From Helicobacter sp. 13S00477-4 (lineage in GTDB: Bacteria; Campylobacterota; Campylobacteria; Campylobacterales; Helicobacteraceae), in the NCBI RefSeq assembly GCF_002272785.1, contig NZ_MLAS01000012.1, positions 1 through 58,977 of the forward strand: a stretch of 58,977 nt of DNA. Reading direction: 5' to 3'. The notes beneath the pieces were generated by a model, which saw nothing but the letters and a program-made list of their open reading frames with translations, was not told the DNA's origin and ran no database searches. Every line of letters starts with the position of its first letter. Position 1 is the first letter of the stretch. A program made the translations under genes and the position numbers. Shown here piece after piece: positions 18,436 through 28,782 of this stretch.

Positions 18436-19103
18436 AATATTTCTCCTTTATTTTCATCAATGATTTTAACCCGAATGACTTTTTTTGTGTCAGGATTTAT
18501 GGCATTAATGATTTGATTTTTTGAGCCATTTTCTTTTGCAATTAGGGTAGTTTCTATATTGATATGATTATTTTTAATAATACCTACAAAGCGATTATCT
18601 TTGTAAATAAGGATTTTTGATTGTATTTTATCTGATGTGATGATGCTATTAGGTGGGGTATAGGATTTGGCACTGATATGATTGATTTGGTCTTTAATGA
18701 TTGGGAGTTGGGCAATCCTTTCTAGAGGGATTTGTGTTTTGATTGTATTGGCATCGGTTATATTTTGATATTTTTTGATGGTTGAAGTTGATTTATACAC
18801 ATCAATAGTAGCTTGTATTTCGTATTGTAGAGGGATTTTTAAAATAGTGTTATTTAAGGTTGCATTTAAGAAGATATTAGCAGATTTTTTATTCAAAGAT
18901 TTTGAATCCATATCAATGGATATGATTTTATAATCTTGCAGAGGTATATTTGCAGGGATTGATAAAGAAATGTTTGTGATATGGATATTGTAATTTTTAT
19001 ATTGTTTTTCATAGGCATTTTGTATATAGTTTTTGATTTGATCAATATTATTTGAAGCCCATAAATATGAAGATAGTAATAAAAATAAAAATAACCTTAA
19101 CAT
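18432..19103 (-). CDS. flgA: Flagellar basal body P-ring formation protein FlgA
   Basis: About 223 aa with Sec signal (LFLFLLLSSYLWAS) and a C-terminal SAF/ChapFlgA domain (PPNSIITSDKI, GIIKNNHINIETTLIAKENG). A periplasmic chaperone for FlgI. The start is placed at the second ATG (19103), because AAGGA lies five bases before it; the first ATG (19109) has no room for a ribosome site although it overlaps the uvrD stop. Embedded in a housekeeping operon rather than a flagellar one. Confidence 0.85.
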   Translation of the reverse strand: MLRLFLFLLLSSYLWASNNIDQIKNYIQNAYEKQYKNYNIHITNISLSIPANIPLQDYKIISIDMDSKSLNKKSANIFLNATLNNTILKIPLQYEIQATIDVYKSTSTIKKYQNITDANTIKTQIPLERIAQLPIIKDQINHISAKSYTPPNSIITSDKIQSKILIYKDNRFVGIIKNNHINIETTLIAKENGSKNQIINAINPDTKKVIRVKIIDENKGEIL

Positions 19104-19105
19104 TC

Positions 19106-21151
19106 TCATCCTTTTTGTACAAAAGAAGCTAAGATATCTCTATGTAGTCCGCCAAAATTGATTTTTAATTTAGCATTTTTGCCACTGCCTTCAATGCTGA
19201 TTATTCTCCCTGAACCAAATATTTTATGTGAGATTAAATCTCCTTTTTTGAAGTCTATTTGGGCTGAATTTTCTATTTTTTCTCTTAATAATCCTGCTTC
19301 TTGGAAGAATCTGGATTTTTCTAATTCAGTTCGTCTGCCTTTATAGAATCTAGATTTTACATAAGAAATATAAAGTTCATCTTTTGCCCTTGTGAAAGCT
19401 ACATAGGCTAGCCTCCTTTCTTCTTCTATATCACTTTCATCTCGAATGAGTGGGAAAAAGCCTTCTTCAAAACCAGTAATAAAGACATATTTGAATTCAA
19501 GTCCTTTGGCTGAGTGTACACTCATACAAGAAATATATCCTGTTTCATCTGTATCTAAATCACTTCTTAGGGATAAATCATTTAAGAAATCTTCAAGCGA
19601 ATTCATTGGGGATTGGATAAAATAATCTCGAAGCATTCCATAGAATTCTTCTATATTTGAAATCCTATCAATTGTTTCATTTGAGTTTTCAATACTGCTC
19701 GTAAGGTCGATTTGAGAAATAAATTCATCAATAAATTTATGTATAGAATCAGATAAATAATCTTTTAAATCAATTATAATAGAGAAAAATTGCTCAAGGG
19801 TTTGATGATTTTTTTCACTGGTAATTTCTTTAAGATAACCTAATTTAAAAGCTTGATAAACTGAAATTTTTTTCTCTTGAACGTGTTTGAATATTTTATC
19901 TTGAGTTGTTTTTCCAATCCCTCTTTTTGGCTTATTGATGATCCTTGAGAGTGAAAAATCATCATTTAGATTTACGATAAGACGCAAATAACTTAAAATA
20001 TCTTTAATTTCAGCACGTTCATAAAATCTGATTGTACCGATAAGTTTATAAGGAATTTTAGCTCGATTTAGTCCTTCTTCAATACTTCTAGACAACGCAT
20101 TTATTCTAAAGAGTATTGCAATTTCATTAGGATCTGCACCAAGCTCAAAAAGGTTTTTAATTTTTTCAGAAATCTTATTGCTTTCTTGTGTTTCATCATT
20201 TGTGTATAAAATTGTTATTTCTTTACCCTTACCTTTAGTACTCTGGAGTTCTTTACCAAGTCTTGAGTTATTATGTGCAATCAATACATTTGCGATTTGT
20301 AGTATTTGTGAGCTTGATCGATAGTTTTGTTCAAGTTTGATGATTTTGGTATTTTCAAAATTGTTTTTAAAATCTAAAATATTTTTAATATCAGCACCCC
20401 TCCAGCTATAAATACTTTGATCATCATCACCAACGACACAAAGATTTTGATGAGAGGTGCAGAGTTGTTTTAAGAATTGGTATTGTAGATAATTTGTGTC
20501 TTGATACTCATCGACCATTATATAACGATAATGATTGCTTGTTTCTTCGGCTAATAAAGGATTTTTTTCTAGTATTTTATAGCTTAAATTTAAAAGATCA
20601 TCAAAATCCACCATATTTTTTAACTCTAAAAAATCATTATAATCTTTGTAAATATTAGCGATGAGTTTTTGATGTCTATCCCCAGCAGCATTGATAGCTT
20701 CTTGGGGTGTGAGTAAAAAATTTTTCATTCGAGAAATTTGAGCTTCTATATATCCAATAGGGAGAGTGGTGTCGAGAGTTTTTAATATCTTTTTTTTATC
20801 ATCACTATCAATGAGGATGAAGTTTGGGCTGCGTTTTAGGTAGTGGATGTGAAATTTTAAAAATAAAAGACCAAATTTATGGAATGTACACAATAATGGT
20901 GGGTATGACGTATTATTTTCAATAAGTGCTAAAGCACGATCCCTCATTTCGGTCGCTGCTTTGTTTGTAAATGTCAGTGTTAATGTTTCATTTGCTGGTA
21001 TACCTACTTCATCAACAAGGTAGGCTAGACGTGTGGTGAGAGTTTTTGTTTTTCCGCTACCAGCTCCTGCAAGTATTAGCATAGGTCCATCAATATATTT
21101 GACAGCTTCAAGTTGAGCAGCATTGAGTTGTTTGAAGGCTTGTTTATTCAT
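19106..21151 (-). CDS. uvrD: UvrD/Rep family 3'-5' DNA helicase
   Basis: 681 aa superfamily 1A helicase. Q-motif LNAAQLEAV, Walker A LAGAGSGKTKT, Walker B MVDEYQDTN, motif III VVGDDDQSIYSWRGAD, motif IV LEQNYRSSSQIL and motif VI VAFTRAKDEL are all present. It ends with a small PcrA/UvrD-type C-terminal tail (GDLISHKIFGSGRI). Used in mismatch/nucleotide excision repair and removing proteins from DNA. Start overlaps the TPR gene stop by 8 bp. Confidence 0.93.
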   Translation of the reverse strand: MNKQAFKQLNAAQLEAVKYIDGPMLILAGAGSGKTKTLTTRLAYLVDEVGIPANETLTLTFTNKAATEMRDRALALIENNTSYPPLLCTFHKFGLLFLKFHIHYLKRSPNFILIDSDDKKKILKTLDTTLPIGYIEAQISRMKNFLLTPQEAINAAGDRHQKLIANIYKDYNDFLELKNMVDFDDLLNLSYKILEKNPLLAEETSNHYRYIMVDEYQDTNYLQYQFLKQLCTSHQNLCVVGDDDQSIYSWRGADIKNILDFKNNFENTKIIKLEQNYRSSSQILQIANVLIAHNNSRLGKELQSTKGKGKEITILYTNDETQESNKISEKIKNLFELGADPNEIAILFRINALSRSIEEGLNRAKIPYKLIGTIRFYERAEIKDILSYLRLIVNLNDDFSLSRIINKPKRGIGKTTQDKIFKHVQEKKISVYQAFKLGYLKEITSEKNHQTLEQFFSIIIDLKDYLSDSIHKFIDEFISQIDLTSSIENSNETIDRISNIEEFYGMLRDYFIQSPMNSLEDFLNDLSLRSDLDTDETGYISCMSVHSAKGLEFKYVFITGFEEGFFPLIRDESDIEEERRLAYVAFTRAKDELYISYVKSRFYKGRRTELEKSRFFQEAGLLREKIENSAQIDFKKGDLISHKIFGSGRIISIEGSGKNAKLKINFGGLHRDILASFVQKG

Positions 21152-23594
21152 TTTTTGAGCTGCCTTTTATTTTGTCAATATCAATAATAAAGTCAAAAAA
21201 TTCTGATTTGAAATTTGATGTGGTAATATAGTTATAGTGTCCTGAAGCTGCTTGAAAATTGCCTGCTTCTTGATAAAGGAGTCCTAAAGCATAGCGGTTT
21301 TCATAATTAGTTGGTGAATCCATTTTTGAGAGTTGGAGCAATAATACTGCATTTTCAGGATGATTGGCACCAATTGCAGCGACTGCAGCGAGAAATTTTG
21401 TTTGTGCATCATCTTCTTTGAGGCTTTCAATTAGTGTGTTGTATATCGTGTAGGATTTTTCAAATCTATGCCTATAAATATCAATGAGAGCTATTGCTTG
21501 TAAGATTCCATTTGGATTTTGAGTTTGTGAGATTAGTTTTTCTTCCAAAGCTTGCTCTTGTTTTTCTAAAGAGCCTGTGATAAAACCAATATAAACATAT
21601 AACTCCCTTGCAAATGCAGGTCCATAATAAACACTGTTTAAATCAAGTTTGTCGCTTAAAAATATATTGTGTAGTCTTAAGGCAACTTGTTTGATATTGG
21701 TATCATAGTTATGGGCTAATTCGTATAAAACGTTTGAGATTATATCTTTTGGATATATAGATCTAAGTTTTTGGAATGCTTCAATGATGACATATTTGTT
21801 TTTATTCTTTATGCCATAAGCTGCTTTTAAGGCATAATAAATAGGAAGTTGTTTTTGAGCTTGTTCTATCCAATCCGTACCATCATTAATATTATTATTG
21901 AGATAACCGATAAATGAAGATAAAAATTTTTTTTCTGTGTCAGATTTAAATGGCACATTTTCGAAATCTTGAGATATTTGATAAAGGATCCTGCTTGAAT
22001 CTTGATGTATGAAATTTGCTGCCATTATTGCAAATAATCCTGAAGTGATATCATAGCTATTTAAGTGATATGCCCTAAGAAAATGGGTATAAGATTTTTG
22101 AAAATCTCCCATTTGAGCATAGATAAGTCCTAGATTATAATGCAAAACTGCGTGATTTGGATTGGATTTAGCTGATTGAATAAGGTATTTGAGTGCATCT
22201 CGGATATTATTTTTGTTGATTTCAATGAGGGCTTTGGCAATATTTTTATTGATATTTGAAATTGTCCCGCCACGAACTAAAGTATTTTTTGCTTCTTCAA
22301 TATTCCTTACATCAGAAAAAATACCACTTTCTCGTATCATATTTAAAGCTTCTTTTACATCAAATACGCGAAAAGGAGCATAATAAAAGATAATTTTGTA
22401 GGGATTTTTTTCTTGGATTTCAAAGCTGCGATTCCAAAATTCTTCTTGAGCTAGGTTTACATCAAAAAGAGATTGATTGAGGACAACCTTTATAGGATAG
22501 GTCTGCAATGCTTTTTTTGAACCTTCTTTTTTGCCACGAATATTGTCTAGCATATTTGCTGCAGAAGGAAAGTTAGCTAATTTTAGATCAATGATTTGAA
22601 GGGCTAATAAAGTTTGTAAATCATCAGGATGGATATTGATGTATTGATAAAGATAGTTTTTGGCTTTGGTATATTCGCCAACTCTTGCATAAAGTAGACC
22701 CAGTGTTTTGTAGTCTTTTTTTGTGGCTACTTCATATAGATTTGTCAAAGCATTATAGTCATCATCAAAGATTAAGAATATTTTGGCAGCTAGTCTGTGG
22801 TTTTGTTTTTCAAAACTTTTTGAATTCGGATTCAATAATGGAGACAATGCTTCAAAATAATATCCATTATAGTATTGTTTTAATGCGTAAAGATATGAAT
22901 AAAATGGTTTATGTGCAGAATCTTCTAAATGAGAATTCATAAGTTTTAGGTAATAATGATACAAACTAGGTTGATTCAAATAATAAGCTCCAATCATTGC
23001 ATCAACAGCACTTGCACTGATATTTTCACCTGAGGCAATGGATTTATCAAATGAAGAAATGGCTTTCTCATAATCTTTTTCTTTTAGTTTGATGACTCCT
23101 AAATTATGATTCGCAATAGATTGAGAAAAAGAAGCTATGTCTCCAAAAATATTCAAAGCTTCAGTTTTATCTCCTTGATTATAAAGAATATCAGCTTTTT
23201 TAATAAGATTATCTAAGCTTTGATTGCTGATTTGAGGTATTGTAGTTTCAAGTTTTGCGATAGGAGGTATCGTTGGCTCTGGCTTTGGAGGTGTATTATT
23301 TTGAATCTCTGGTTGTATTTGTTGTTTTTTTGGTGAAGAGATTAAAAATCCAAGTAAAATGATTACAATCAAAGCAACCAACCCAATACTACCCAAAACT
23401 AAAAAAAATCTTTTTTTGTTTTGTTTGAGTTTGTTATATTTATTTAAAAGGATGTTTTTGAAATTTTGAAATTTCTCATTATCTGTGAATATCTTGAATT
23501 TTGATTGTATTTTTTTTATAGAAGATGTTTTTGGTGTTTCTTTATCAGTGATTGAATTTATTGGTTGCTGAGAGAAATTTTGATTATCTGGCAT
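21144..23594 (-). CDS. Single-TM protein with many TPR repeats
   Basis: 816 aa: a charged cytoplasmic N-terminus, one transmembrane helix (about residues 63-85), a Pro-rich linker, then TPR-like helical pairs to the end (for example AIASFDKSIASG, NHAVLHYNLGLIYAQMGDF, NRYALGLLYQEAGNF). TPR arrays bind other proteins; the soluble part is expected in the periplasm. Position between uvrD and serS is conserved in H. pylori. Partner unknown. Confidence 0.8.
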   Translation of the reverse strand: MPDNQNFSQQPINSITDKETPKTSSIKKIQSKFKIFTDNEKFQNFKNILLNKYNKLKQNKKRFFLVLGSIGLVALIVIILLGFLISSPKKQQIQPEIQNNTPPKPEPTIPPIAKLETTIPQISNQSLDNLIKKADILYNQGDKTEALNIFGDIASFSQSIANHNLGVIKLKEKDYEKAISSFDKSIASGENISASAVDAMIGAYYLNQPSLYHYYLKLMNSHLEDSAHKPFYSYLYALKQYYNGYYFEALSPLLNPNSKSFEKQNHRLAAKIFLIFDDDYNALTNLYEVATKKDYKTLGLLYARVGEYTKAKNYLYQYINIHPDDLQTLLALQIIDLKLANFPSAANMLDNIRGKKEGSKKALQTYPIKVVLNQSLFDVNLAQEEFWNRSFEIQEKNPYKIIFYYAPFRVFDVKEALNMIRESGIFSDVRNIEEAKNTLVRGGTISNINKNIAKALIEINKNNIRDALKYLIQSAKSNPNHAVLHYNLGLIYAQMGDFQKSYTHFLRAYHLNSYDITSGLFAIMAANFIHQDSSRILYQISQDFENVPFKSDTEKKFLSSFIGYLNNNINDGTDWIEQAQKQLPIYYALKAAYGIKNKNKYVIIEAFQKLRSIYPKDIISNVLYELAHNYDTNIKQVALRLHNIFLSDKLDLNSVYYGPAFARELYVYIGFITGSLEKQEQALEEKLISQTQNPNGILQAIALIDIYRHRFEKSYTIYNTLIESLKEDDAQTKFLAAVAAIGANHPENAVLLLQLSKMDSPTNYENRYALGLLYQEAGNFQAASGHYNYITTSNFKSEFFDFIIDIDKIKGSSKNE

Positions 23595-23605
23595 AAGAAC
23601 TCAAT

Positions 23606-24895
23606 TTAAAGATATCTTTCCAATACTTCTGGAATCTGAATATCTCCATTTTGCATTTGATGGTTTTCCATTATTGCTATGAGTGTCCTACCAACTGCTA
23701 AAGAAGAGCCATTAAGGGTGTGCACTAGGGAATTTTTTTTGTCATCCCTAAAACGAATTTTTGCCCTTCTAGCTTGGAAATCTTGAGTATTAGATATGGA
23801 ACTGATTTCTCGATAACAATTTTGTCCTGGAAGCCACACTTCTATATCAACAGTATTGCTAGCACTAAAGCCCATATCACCACTACAAAGTTGTACAAGT
23901 CTATGCGGGAGTTTAAGTTGAGTTAAAATCCCACTAGCAGTTTCAATCATTTTTTGCTGCATTTTTTGACTATCTTGAGGGTGGGTGATGGCTACTAATT
24001 CGACTTTGTCAAATTGATGTTGTCGGATCATCCCTCTTGTATCTCTTCTTGCACTTCCAGCTTCTTTTCTGAAACAAGGAGTTTGTGCAGTCAGCATAAT
24101 AGGCAAATCTTCAATTGGTATAATAGTGTCATTATAAAGGTTAGTAAGCGTGATTTCTGAAGTTGATATGAGGTAGAGTTCGTGACCTTTTGGTTTTTCT
24201 GCGACATTCATAACTTCATCATCAAAATCACTATTGATTTTAAACATATCATCTTCAAATTTTGGGAGTTGACCTGTACCTAAAAGCATTTCTTTGTTTA
24301 CTATTACAGGAGTAGTGACCATTTCAAAACCAGCTTTTTGATTGTAATCTAGCATAAAATTTATCAAAGCACGATTTATTTTTGCTCCCATACCTCTGAG
24401 GACGCTAAAGCGACTTTTAGCAAGTTTTACACCTGCTTCAAAATCAATCCAACCATTTTTTTCGGCTAGTTCCCAATGTTCTTTCGGAGCAAATGAAAAA
24501 TTTTTAGGAGAAAGTATTTTTTTGATTTCAATATTATCATTTTCATTTTTTCCTATAGGGGTTGATATATCTGGTAAGTTTGGGATGTTTAACAACATTT
24601 TATTAAGATTTTCTTCAAGGCTGGTTACTTCTTGAGTAGATTTTATAATGTTGTTTTTATTAGACTCAAGATCATTTTTTAGCTCTTGTATGTTTTTACC
24701 TTCTTTTTTATATCCTGCAAAAAGTTTGGATATTTTGTTTTGATGGGCTTGTAATTTTTCTAGTTCTTGCTTTTTGTTTTTATAATTAAGAGCAGTATCT
24801 TTTAGATTTTTAAGCAATAAAGAGTCTATTTTTCTTGTTTGAAGTTTGCTACTTACAAAATCAAAATCATTTAGTAGTAATTTTATGTCTATCAT
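23606..24895 (-). CDS. serS: Serine--tRNA ligase
   Basis: 429 aa class II synthetase. N-terminal tRNA-binding coiled coil (about residues 30-100), motif 2 [21 protein letters not shown], motif 3 [17 protein letters not shown]. Charges tRNA-Ser, whose GGA isoacceptor gene lies 3.7 kb downstream of the gene start. First gene of the minus-strand operon; diverges from tatB. Confidence 0.95.
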   Translation of the reverse strand: MIDIKLLLNDFDFVSSKLQTRKIDSLLLKNLKDTALNYKNKKQELEKLQAHQNKISKLFAGYKKEGKNIQELKNDLESNKNNIIKSTQEVTSLEENLNKMLLNIPNLPDISTPIGKNENDNIEIKKILSPKNFSFAPKEHWELAEKNGWIDFEAGVKLAKSRFSVLRGMGAKINRALINFMLDYNQKAGFEMVTTPVIVNKEMLLGTGQLPKFEDDMFKINSDFDDEVMNVAEKPKGHELYLISTSEITLTNLYNDTIIPIEDLPIMLTAQTPCFRKEAGSARRDTRGMIRQHQFDKVELVAITHPQDSQKMQQKMIETASGILTQLKLPHRLVQLCSGDMGFSASNTVDIEVWLPGQNCYREISSISNTQDFQARRAKIRFRDDKKNSLVHTLNGSSLAVGRTLIAIMENHQMQNGDIQIPEVLERYL

Positions 24896-25096
24896 TATGT
24901 TTTGCCTTAAATTTTCAAAAACTTCTTTGAGATTTTACCTAAAATTTTTAAGTATAAGCATTTTTCATTCCTATGGGCTTTTAGGAATATATTTTTTTAG
25001 AAATGAAACTTTATGGATTTCAAAGTAAAGGTTTAGCTAATTTGTTATACAATCAGAACATTGAGTAAAAATACTGCTATAAATAGGGTATCTAAA

Positions 25097-25615
25097 ATGT
25101 TTGGTATGGGTATTTTTGAAATTTTGGTCATTTTGATTGTTGCTGTTATATTTTTAGGACCTGAAAAATTGCCTCAAGCAATGGTAGATGTGGTCAAATT
25201 TTTTAAGGCTGTGAAAAAGACTTTAAATGATGCTAAAGATACTTTTGATAAAGAACTTCATATTAGTGAAATCAAACAAGAAGCTTTAGAATATAAAAGT
25301 CATTTTGAAGATAATTTTGATAAAGTCACTAAAGATATTCAACTCCAAGAAATAGATACAATGTTTGGTGAATACAAAGAAGAAAATCAAACAAAACCAA
25401 AAAAACGTACTAGAAAATCTAAAAATCAACAAATTCAAGCTAAAGAACAAGCACAAATAAATACACCATCAAAAATAGCCAAAAAAAAACCATCTCAAAA
25501 AGATGTTGAGGCTACAAAAAAAGATGATGCACCAAAAATAACCCATAAAATTACTCCAAAAGTAGGTAAAAGTACAGGATTTAAAAAAACCTCAAAAGTT
25601 GTAAAGGGGAGTTAA
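25097..25615 (+). CDS. tatB: Sec-independent protein translocase TatB
   Basis: About 172 aa. The N-terminal membrane helix MFGMGIFEILVILIVAVIFL is followed by the hallmark GPEKLPQ and an amphipathic helix, then a Lys-rich disordered tail. Start at ATG 25097 fits TatB proteins; the open frame begins 12 codons earlier with TTG near the likely transcription start. With TatC it forms the twin-arginine receptor. TATACAAT at 25046-25053 is a plausible -10. Confidence 0.9.
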   Translation: MFGMGIFEILVILIVAVIFLGPEKLPQAMVDVVKFFKAVKKTLNDAKDTFDKELHISEIKQEALEYKSHFEDNFDKVTKDIQLQEIDTMFGEYKEENQTKPKKRTRKSKNQQIQAKEQAQINTPSKIAKKKPSQKDVEATKKDDAPKITHKITPKVGKSTGFKKTSKVVKGS

Positions 25616-25618
25616 TTT

Positions 25619-26368
25619 ATGTTTGAAGATTTAAAGCCTCATATTCAAGACCTTCGTAAGAGACTGATGATTTCAGTATTTACTATTTTGATAGCTTTTT
25701 TGATTTGTTTTAGTTTCTGGACAGATATTTTTGAGTGGATAAAAGCACCTTTGAGTCTTGCTTTTGATAGCCATCAGGTTAAAGGAATGTTGGTACAGAT
25801 TTCTCCTGCAGAAGGCGTTATTGTAGCGATGAAAGTAAGTTTTTTTGCTGCTCTTGTTATTTCTATACCTGTTATTTTTTGGCAATTGTGGCTTTTTGTA
25901 GCACCTGGATTGTATAAAAATGAAAAAAAAGTGGTTTTACCTTTTGTATTTTTTGGGACATTGATGTTTATTTCAGGAGCAGTATTTGCTTATTATGTTG
26001 TTTTTCCTTTTACAATTAAATACATTTTGATGTTTGGCAATGAGATGTTTGAGGCAAATATTTCTGCTTCAAATTATGTTACTTTTTTTACAAGACTTGT
26101 GATTGGATTTGGTGTAGCATTTGAATTGCCTGTTTTGGCTTATTTTTTAGCAAAAATTGGTTTGATTACAGATGATACTTTAAAAAGATATTTTAAATAT
26201 GCTATCGTGATTATTTTTATTTTGGCTGCAATCATCACACCTCCTGATGTGATTTCTCAAGTATTTATGGCATTACCCTTGATTGGTCTTTATCTTTTGT
26301 CTATTTTGATAACAAAGATCGTCAATCCTGCTGTCAAATCGAAAAAAGAAAAAGAGAATAAAGCATAG
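25619..26368 (+). CDS. tatC: Sec-independent protein translocase TatC
   Basis: 249 aa with six transmembrane helices. It starts MFEDLKPHIQDLRKRLM (conserved HLxELRxR-like block) and contains SFFAALVISIPVIFWQLWLFVAPGLY-type sequence. Binds the twin-arginine signal together with TatB. Three bases after tatB. Confidence 0.94.
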   Translation: MFEDLKPHIQDLRKRLMISVFTILIAFLICFSFWTDIFEWIKAPLSLAFDSHQVKGMLVQISPAEGVIVAMKVSFFAALVISIPVIFWQLWLFVAPGLYKNEKKVVLPFVFFGTLMFISGAVFAYYVVFPFTIKYILMFGNEMFEANISASNYVTFFTRLVIGFGVAFELPVLAYFLAKIGLITDDTLKRYFKYAIVIIFILAAIITPPDVISQVFMALPLIGLYLLSILITKIVNPAVKSKKEKENKA

Positions 26369-26372
26369 TGAA

Positions 26373-27413
26373 ATGAATAGTGATTTTTTGTTGGAAAGCT
26401 ATGATTATGTTTTGTCCAAGGATTTAATAGCAACTTATCCTGTCTTTCCAAAAGAGAAGGCTAGGCTTTTGGTATATCATCGCAAAGAGGACAGAATATT
26501 TCATAGTGATTTTTATCATATTTTTGATTTTATTCCAAAAAAAGCTCTGATTGTCTTCAATGATACAAAAGTCATAAAGGCTAGGCTTTATGGATATAAA
26601 GAATCTGGTGGTAGTATTGAGATTTTGTTCCATCGCCAAATAAGGGATAAGGTTTATTTAGTCCAGATTGGGGGGAAAGTAAAAAAAAATACTAAAATTA
26701 TCCTTCAAAAAGGCTATGAATGTTTGGTTGAGGAGATGCTTGATGAAGGTTATCGGGTAGTTTCTTTTTTCAAAAATAATATTTGTCTTGATTTGAATTT
26801 TGTTTTTCAAATGCTTGAAGAGCTTGGACATATGCCTATACCTCCTTATATGAAACGTGATGATGAAACATTAGATTTGGTTGAATATCAAAGTGTATTT
26901 GCTAAAAATTATGGTGCAGTGGCAGCACCAACAGCTTCATTGCATTTTTCAGATTCTTCAATGGAATATATTAAGAGAAATTTTAATTATTGTTTTTTGA
27001 CACTTCATGTTGGAGCAGGAACTTTTAATAGTGTTGATACTCCAGATATTAGGGAGTATAAAATCCATACCGAATCTCTCCATATTCCGGTTTCTTCAAT
27101 GCAAAAGATTCATAGAGCTGAGAGTATTTTGTGTATAGGTACAACAGCTTTAAGGAGTGTTGAATATTATCAGAGGTTACAGGTATTGGATAAAGGTAAG
27201 GATTTTTTTGGTGAATGCGATATTTTTTTGCATTTGGGTAATAGGGTTTGTTATGCAGACTATCTTTTGACAAATTTTCATTTACCAAAATCAAGCCTTA
27301 TTATGCTTGTTGCTTCAATGGTGGGGTTAGAAAAATGTAAAGAGATTTATGAAATAGCAATTCAAAAACAATACAGATTTTATTCCTATGGGGATGGGAT
27401 GTTGATTTTATGA
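26373..27413 (+). CDS. queA: S-adenosylmethionine:tRNA ribosyltransferase-isomerase
   Basis: 346 aa. FNDTKVIKARLYG near the start, GAVAAPTASLHFS, LHVGAGTFNSVDT and CIGTTALRSVEYY are QueA blocks. Transfers and isomerises the ribose of AdoMet onto preQ1 tRNA in queuosine synthesis. Weak ribosome site; five bases after tatC, so probably coupled. Overlaps rsmG (ATGA). Confidence 0.94.
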   Translation: MNSDFLLESYDYVLSKDLIATYPVFPKEKARLLVYHRKEDRIFHSDFYHIFDFIPKKALIVFNDTKVIKARLYGYKESGGSIEILFHRQIRDKVYLVQIGGKVKKNTKIILQKGYECLVEEMLDEGYRVVSFFKNNICLDLNFVFQMLEELGHMPIPPYMKRDDETLDLVEYQSVFAKNYGAVAAPTASLHFSDSSMEYIKRNFNYCFLTLHVGAGTFNSVDTPDIREYKIHTESLHIPVSSMQKIHRAESILCIGTTALRSVEYYQRLQVLDKGKDFFGECDIFLHLGNRVCYADYLLTNFHLPKSSLIMLVASMVGLEKCKEIYEIAIQKQYRFYSYGDGMLIL

Positions 27414-27988
27414 ATTTGGAAGTATTGATTGAAGAATTTTCTTTAGGAAATGCTTGTAAAGAGTCCTTTGAGCATTATGCTCAGATTTTATTACAATGGA
27501 ATAAGGTTCATAATCTAAGTGGTGTTAAGGATTTAGAAGATATTTATAATGATATTTTTGATTCTATCTATCCATTGAGGTTTATTGAAGATTTTGGTTT
27601 TTGCATAGATATTGGAAGTGGTGCAGGATTTCCAGCCTTACCCTTGGCAATATGTAAAAAAAAGACTGCTTTTATTTTGACAGAACCACGAATAAAAAGA
27701 GCAAGTTTTTTGCGTAGTGTTGTAATTGAACTGGGTCTTAAAAATATAAGTGTTGAAAAATGTTTGATACAAGATTTAAAGATTCCTCAAGATTTCAATA
27801 CAGATTTGATTACTTCAAGAGCAGTGATGTCAAGCAAGGATTTGATATTTTGGTCTGAAAAGTTTTTAAACAAAAATGGTCATTATCTCTTTTATAAAGG
27901 AATTTCTTTAGATAAAGAAATAGATTTTAAGGATAATGAATGTTTTTTGAGGGAAAATCGGGTTTATTTTTATAGAAAGGAAATTTAA
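27410..27988 (+). CDS. rsmG: 16S rRNA (guanine527-N7)-methyltransferase RsmG
   Basis: 192 aa AdoMet methyltransferase. WNKVHNLSGV and motif I CIDIGSGAGFPALPLAI are typical, followed by TEPRIKRASFLRSVV and LITSRAVMSS. Methylates G527 in the 530 loop of 16S rRNA. Four-base overlap with queA. Confidence 0.93.
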   Translation: MNLEVLIEEFSLGNACKESFEHYAQILLQWNKVHNLSGVKDLEDIYNDIFDSIYPLRFIEDFGFCIDIGSGAGFPALPLAICKKKTAFILTEPRIKRASFLRSVVIELGLKNISVEKCLIQDLKIPQDFNTDLITSRAVMSSKDLIFWSEKFLNKNGHYLFYKGISLDKEIDFKDNECFLRENRVYFYRKEI

Positions 27989-28200
27989 TGAGGATTTTAT
28001 TTTTTTTGATTGTGATTGGTGTGGTTGTATGGTTTTTTTTCTTTAGAAGACCAATTCAAAGGACGAAAAAAAAGCAAACAGAAGAACTAATGATTGAGTG
28101 TTGTGAATGTGGTACTTATATTTCATCTGAAGAAGCTATAGTCAAAAGAGGTGAATATTTTTGTTCAAAAACTTGCTTGAATAAAAGAGGTCAAAGATGA
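27988..28200 (+). CDS. PP0621-family small membrane protein
   Basis: 70 aa: one N-terminal transmembrane helix (RILFFLIVIGVVVWFFFF) and a cytoplasmic zinc-ribbon-like part with CCECGTYI and FCSKTC. This matches the PP0621 family of unknown function. Start overlaps the rsmG stop by one base. Confidence 0.8.
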   Translation: MRILFFLIVIGVVVWFFFFRRPIQRTKKKQTEELMIECCECGTYISSEEAIVKRGEYFCSKTCLNKRGQR

Positions 28201-28577
28201 TTATCATTGGACATAAAGCTATTGCTTATCCAAAGTTTAAAGAAATTTGTTCATTATCAGGCATTGCTTCTGTGCCAAATAATATAATGATTTGGTTTTA
28301 TGGTGATCGGGATAAGGATTATGTTTTATCAAAACATTGTTGTGAAAATAATATTAAATATGCTGTCTATGTTGATAATATTAAGGATTTTATGATCTTT
28401 GCAGCGTTAAAACCTGCATATGTTATTTTGGATCAATCTCCTGAAATTTATCAAAAAATTGTTGAAAATTATTTGATGGATCTTAAAATACTTTATATGA
28501 TTGAAGATGAGGAAGAAATACAAATATTGGCAAAAATAGGTATTGATGGGGTTATTTTTAGAGATGTTTTAGTATAG
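28197..28577 (+). CDS. Conserved-type soluble protein, unknown function
   Basis: 126 aa, alpha/beta, no signal or TM. Recognisable features are an N-terminal strand IIIGHKAIAYPKF and a later ILYMIEDEEEIQILAKIGIDGVIF, resembling a small nucleotide-fold domain but without a motif. Last gene of the tat-queA-rsmG operon; overlaps the PP0621-like gene by four bases. A similar gene occupies this place in H. pylori. Confidence 0.7.
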   Translation: MIIIGHKAIAYPKFKEICSLSGIASVPNNIMIWFYGDRDKDYVLSKHCCENNIKYAVYVDNIKDFMIFAALKPAYVILDQSPEIYQKIVENYLMDLKILYMIEDEEEIQILAKIGIDGVIFRDVLV

Positions 28578-28583
28578 ATAGGT

Positions 28584-28589
28584 TATAAT
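28584..28589 (+). promoter_or_regulatory. -10 box of the tRNA-Ser gene
   Basis: TATAAT ends 13 bp before the first base of the tRNA, so the primary transcript would carry a short 5' leader for RNase P. It lies just after the stop codon of the preceding gene. Confidence 0.7.
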
Positions 28590-28602
28590 TCTCAAAAATT
28601 TA

Positions 28603-28690
28603 GGGGAGATGTCCGAGTGGTCGAAGGAGCACGCCTGGAACGCGTGTAAGGTGAAAGCCTTCAAGGGTTCGAATCCCTTTCTCTCCGCCA
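28603..28690 (+). tRNA. tRNA-Ser (anticodon GGA)
   Basis: An 88-nt gene with acceptor GGGGAGA pairing TCTCTCC (one G-U), D-loop, anticodon arm CACGC-CTGGAAC-GCGTG with GGA at 28637-28639, a long class II variable arm typical of serine, T-arm GGGTTCGAATCCC and encoded 3' CCA. It reads UCC/UCU codons. The prophage integrase begins 185 bp downstream, so the 3' part of this gene is the probable attachment site; a second copy of the tRNA 3' end was not seen inside the window. Confidence 0.97.
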
Positions 28691-28717
28691 TAGGTTTTTA
28701 GCTGCAATTCTTAAAAA

Positions 28718-28753
28718 AATCATCATTCATCATTTGGAATCATTTAACATCAT
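28718..28753 (-). repeat. Iteron array I: four hexamers at 10-bp steps
   Basis: On the minus strand ATGATT/ATGATG hexamers lie at 28718-28723, 28728-28733, 28738-28743 and 28748-28753, exactly one helical turn apart. The array lies between the tRNA and the integrase promoter and points opposite to arrays III and IV of the late promoters. Possible integrase arm-type sites or sites for a phage regulator. Confidence 0.7.
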
Positions 28754-28782
28754 TTTAACCCATAATTACGATATTGATGAGG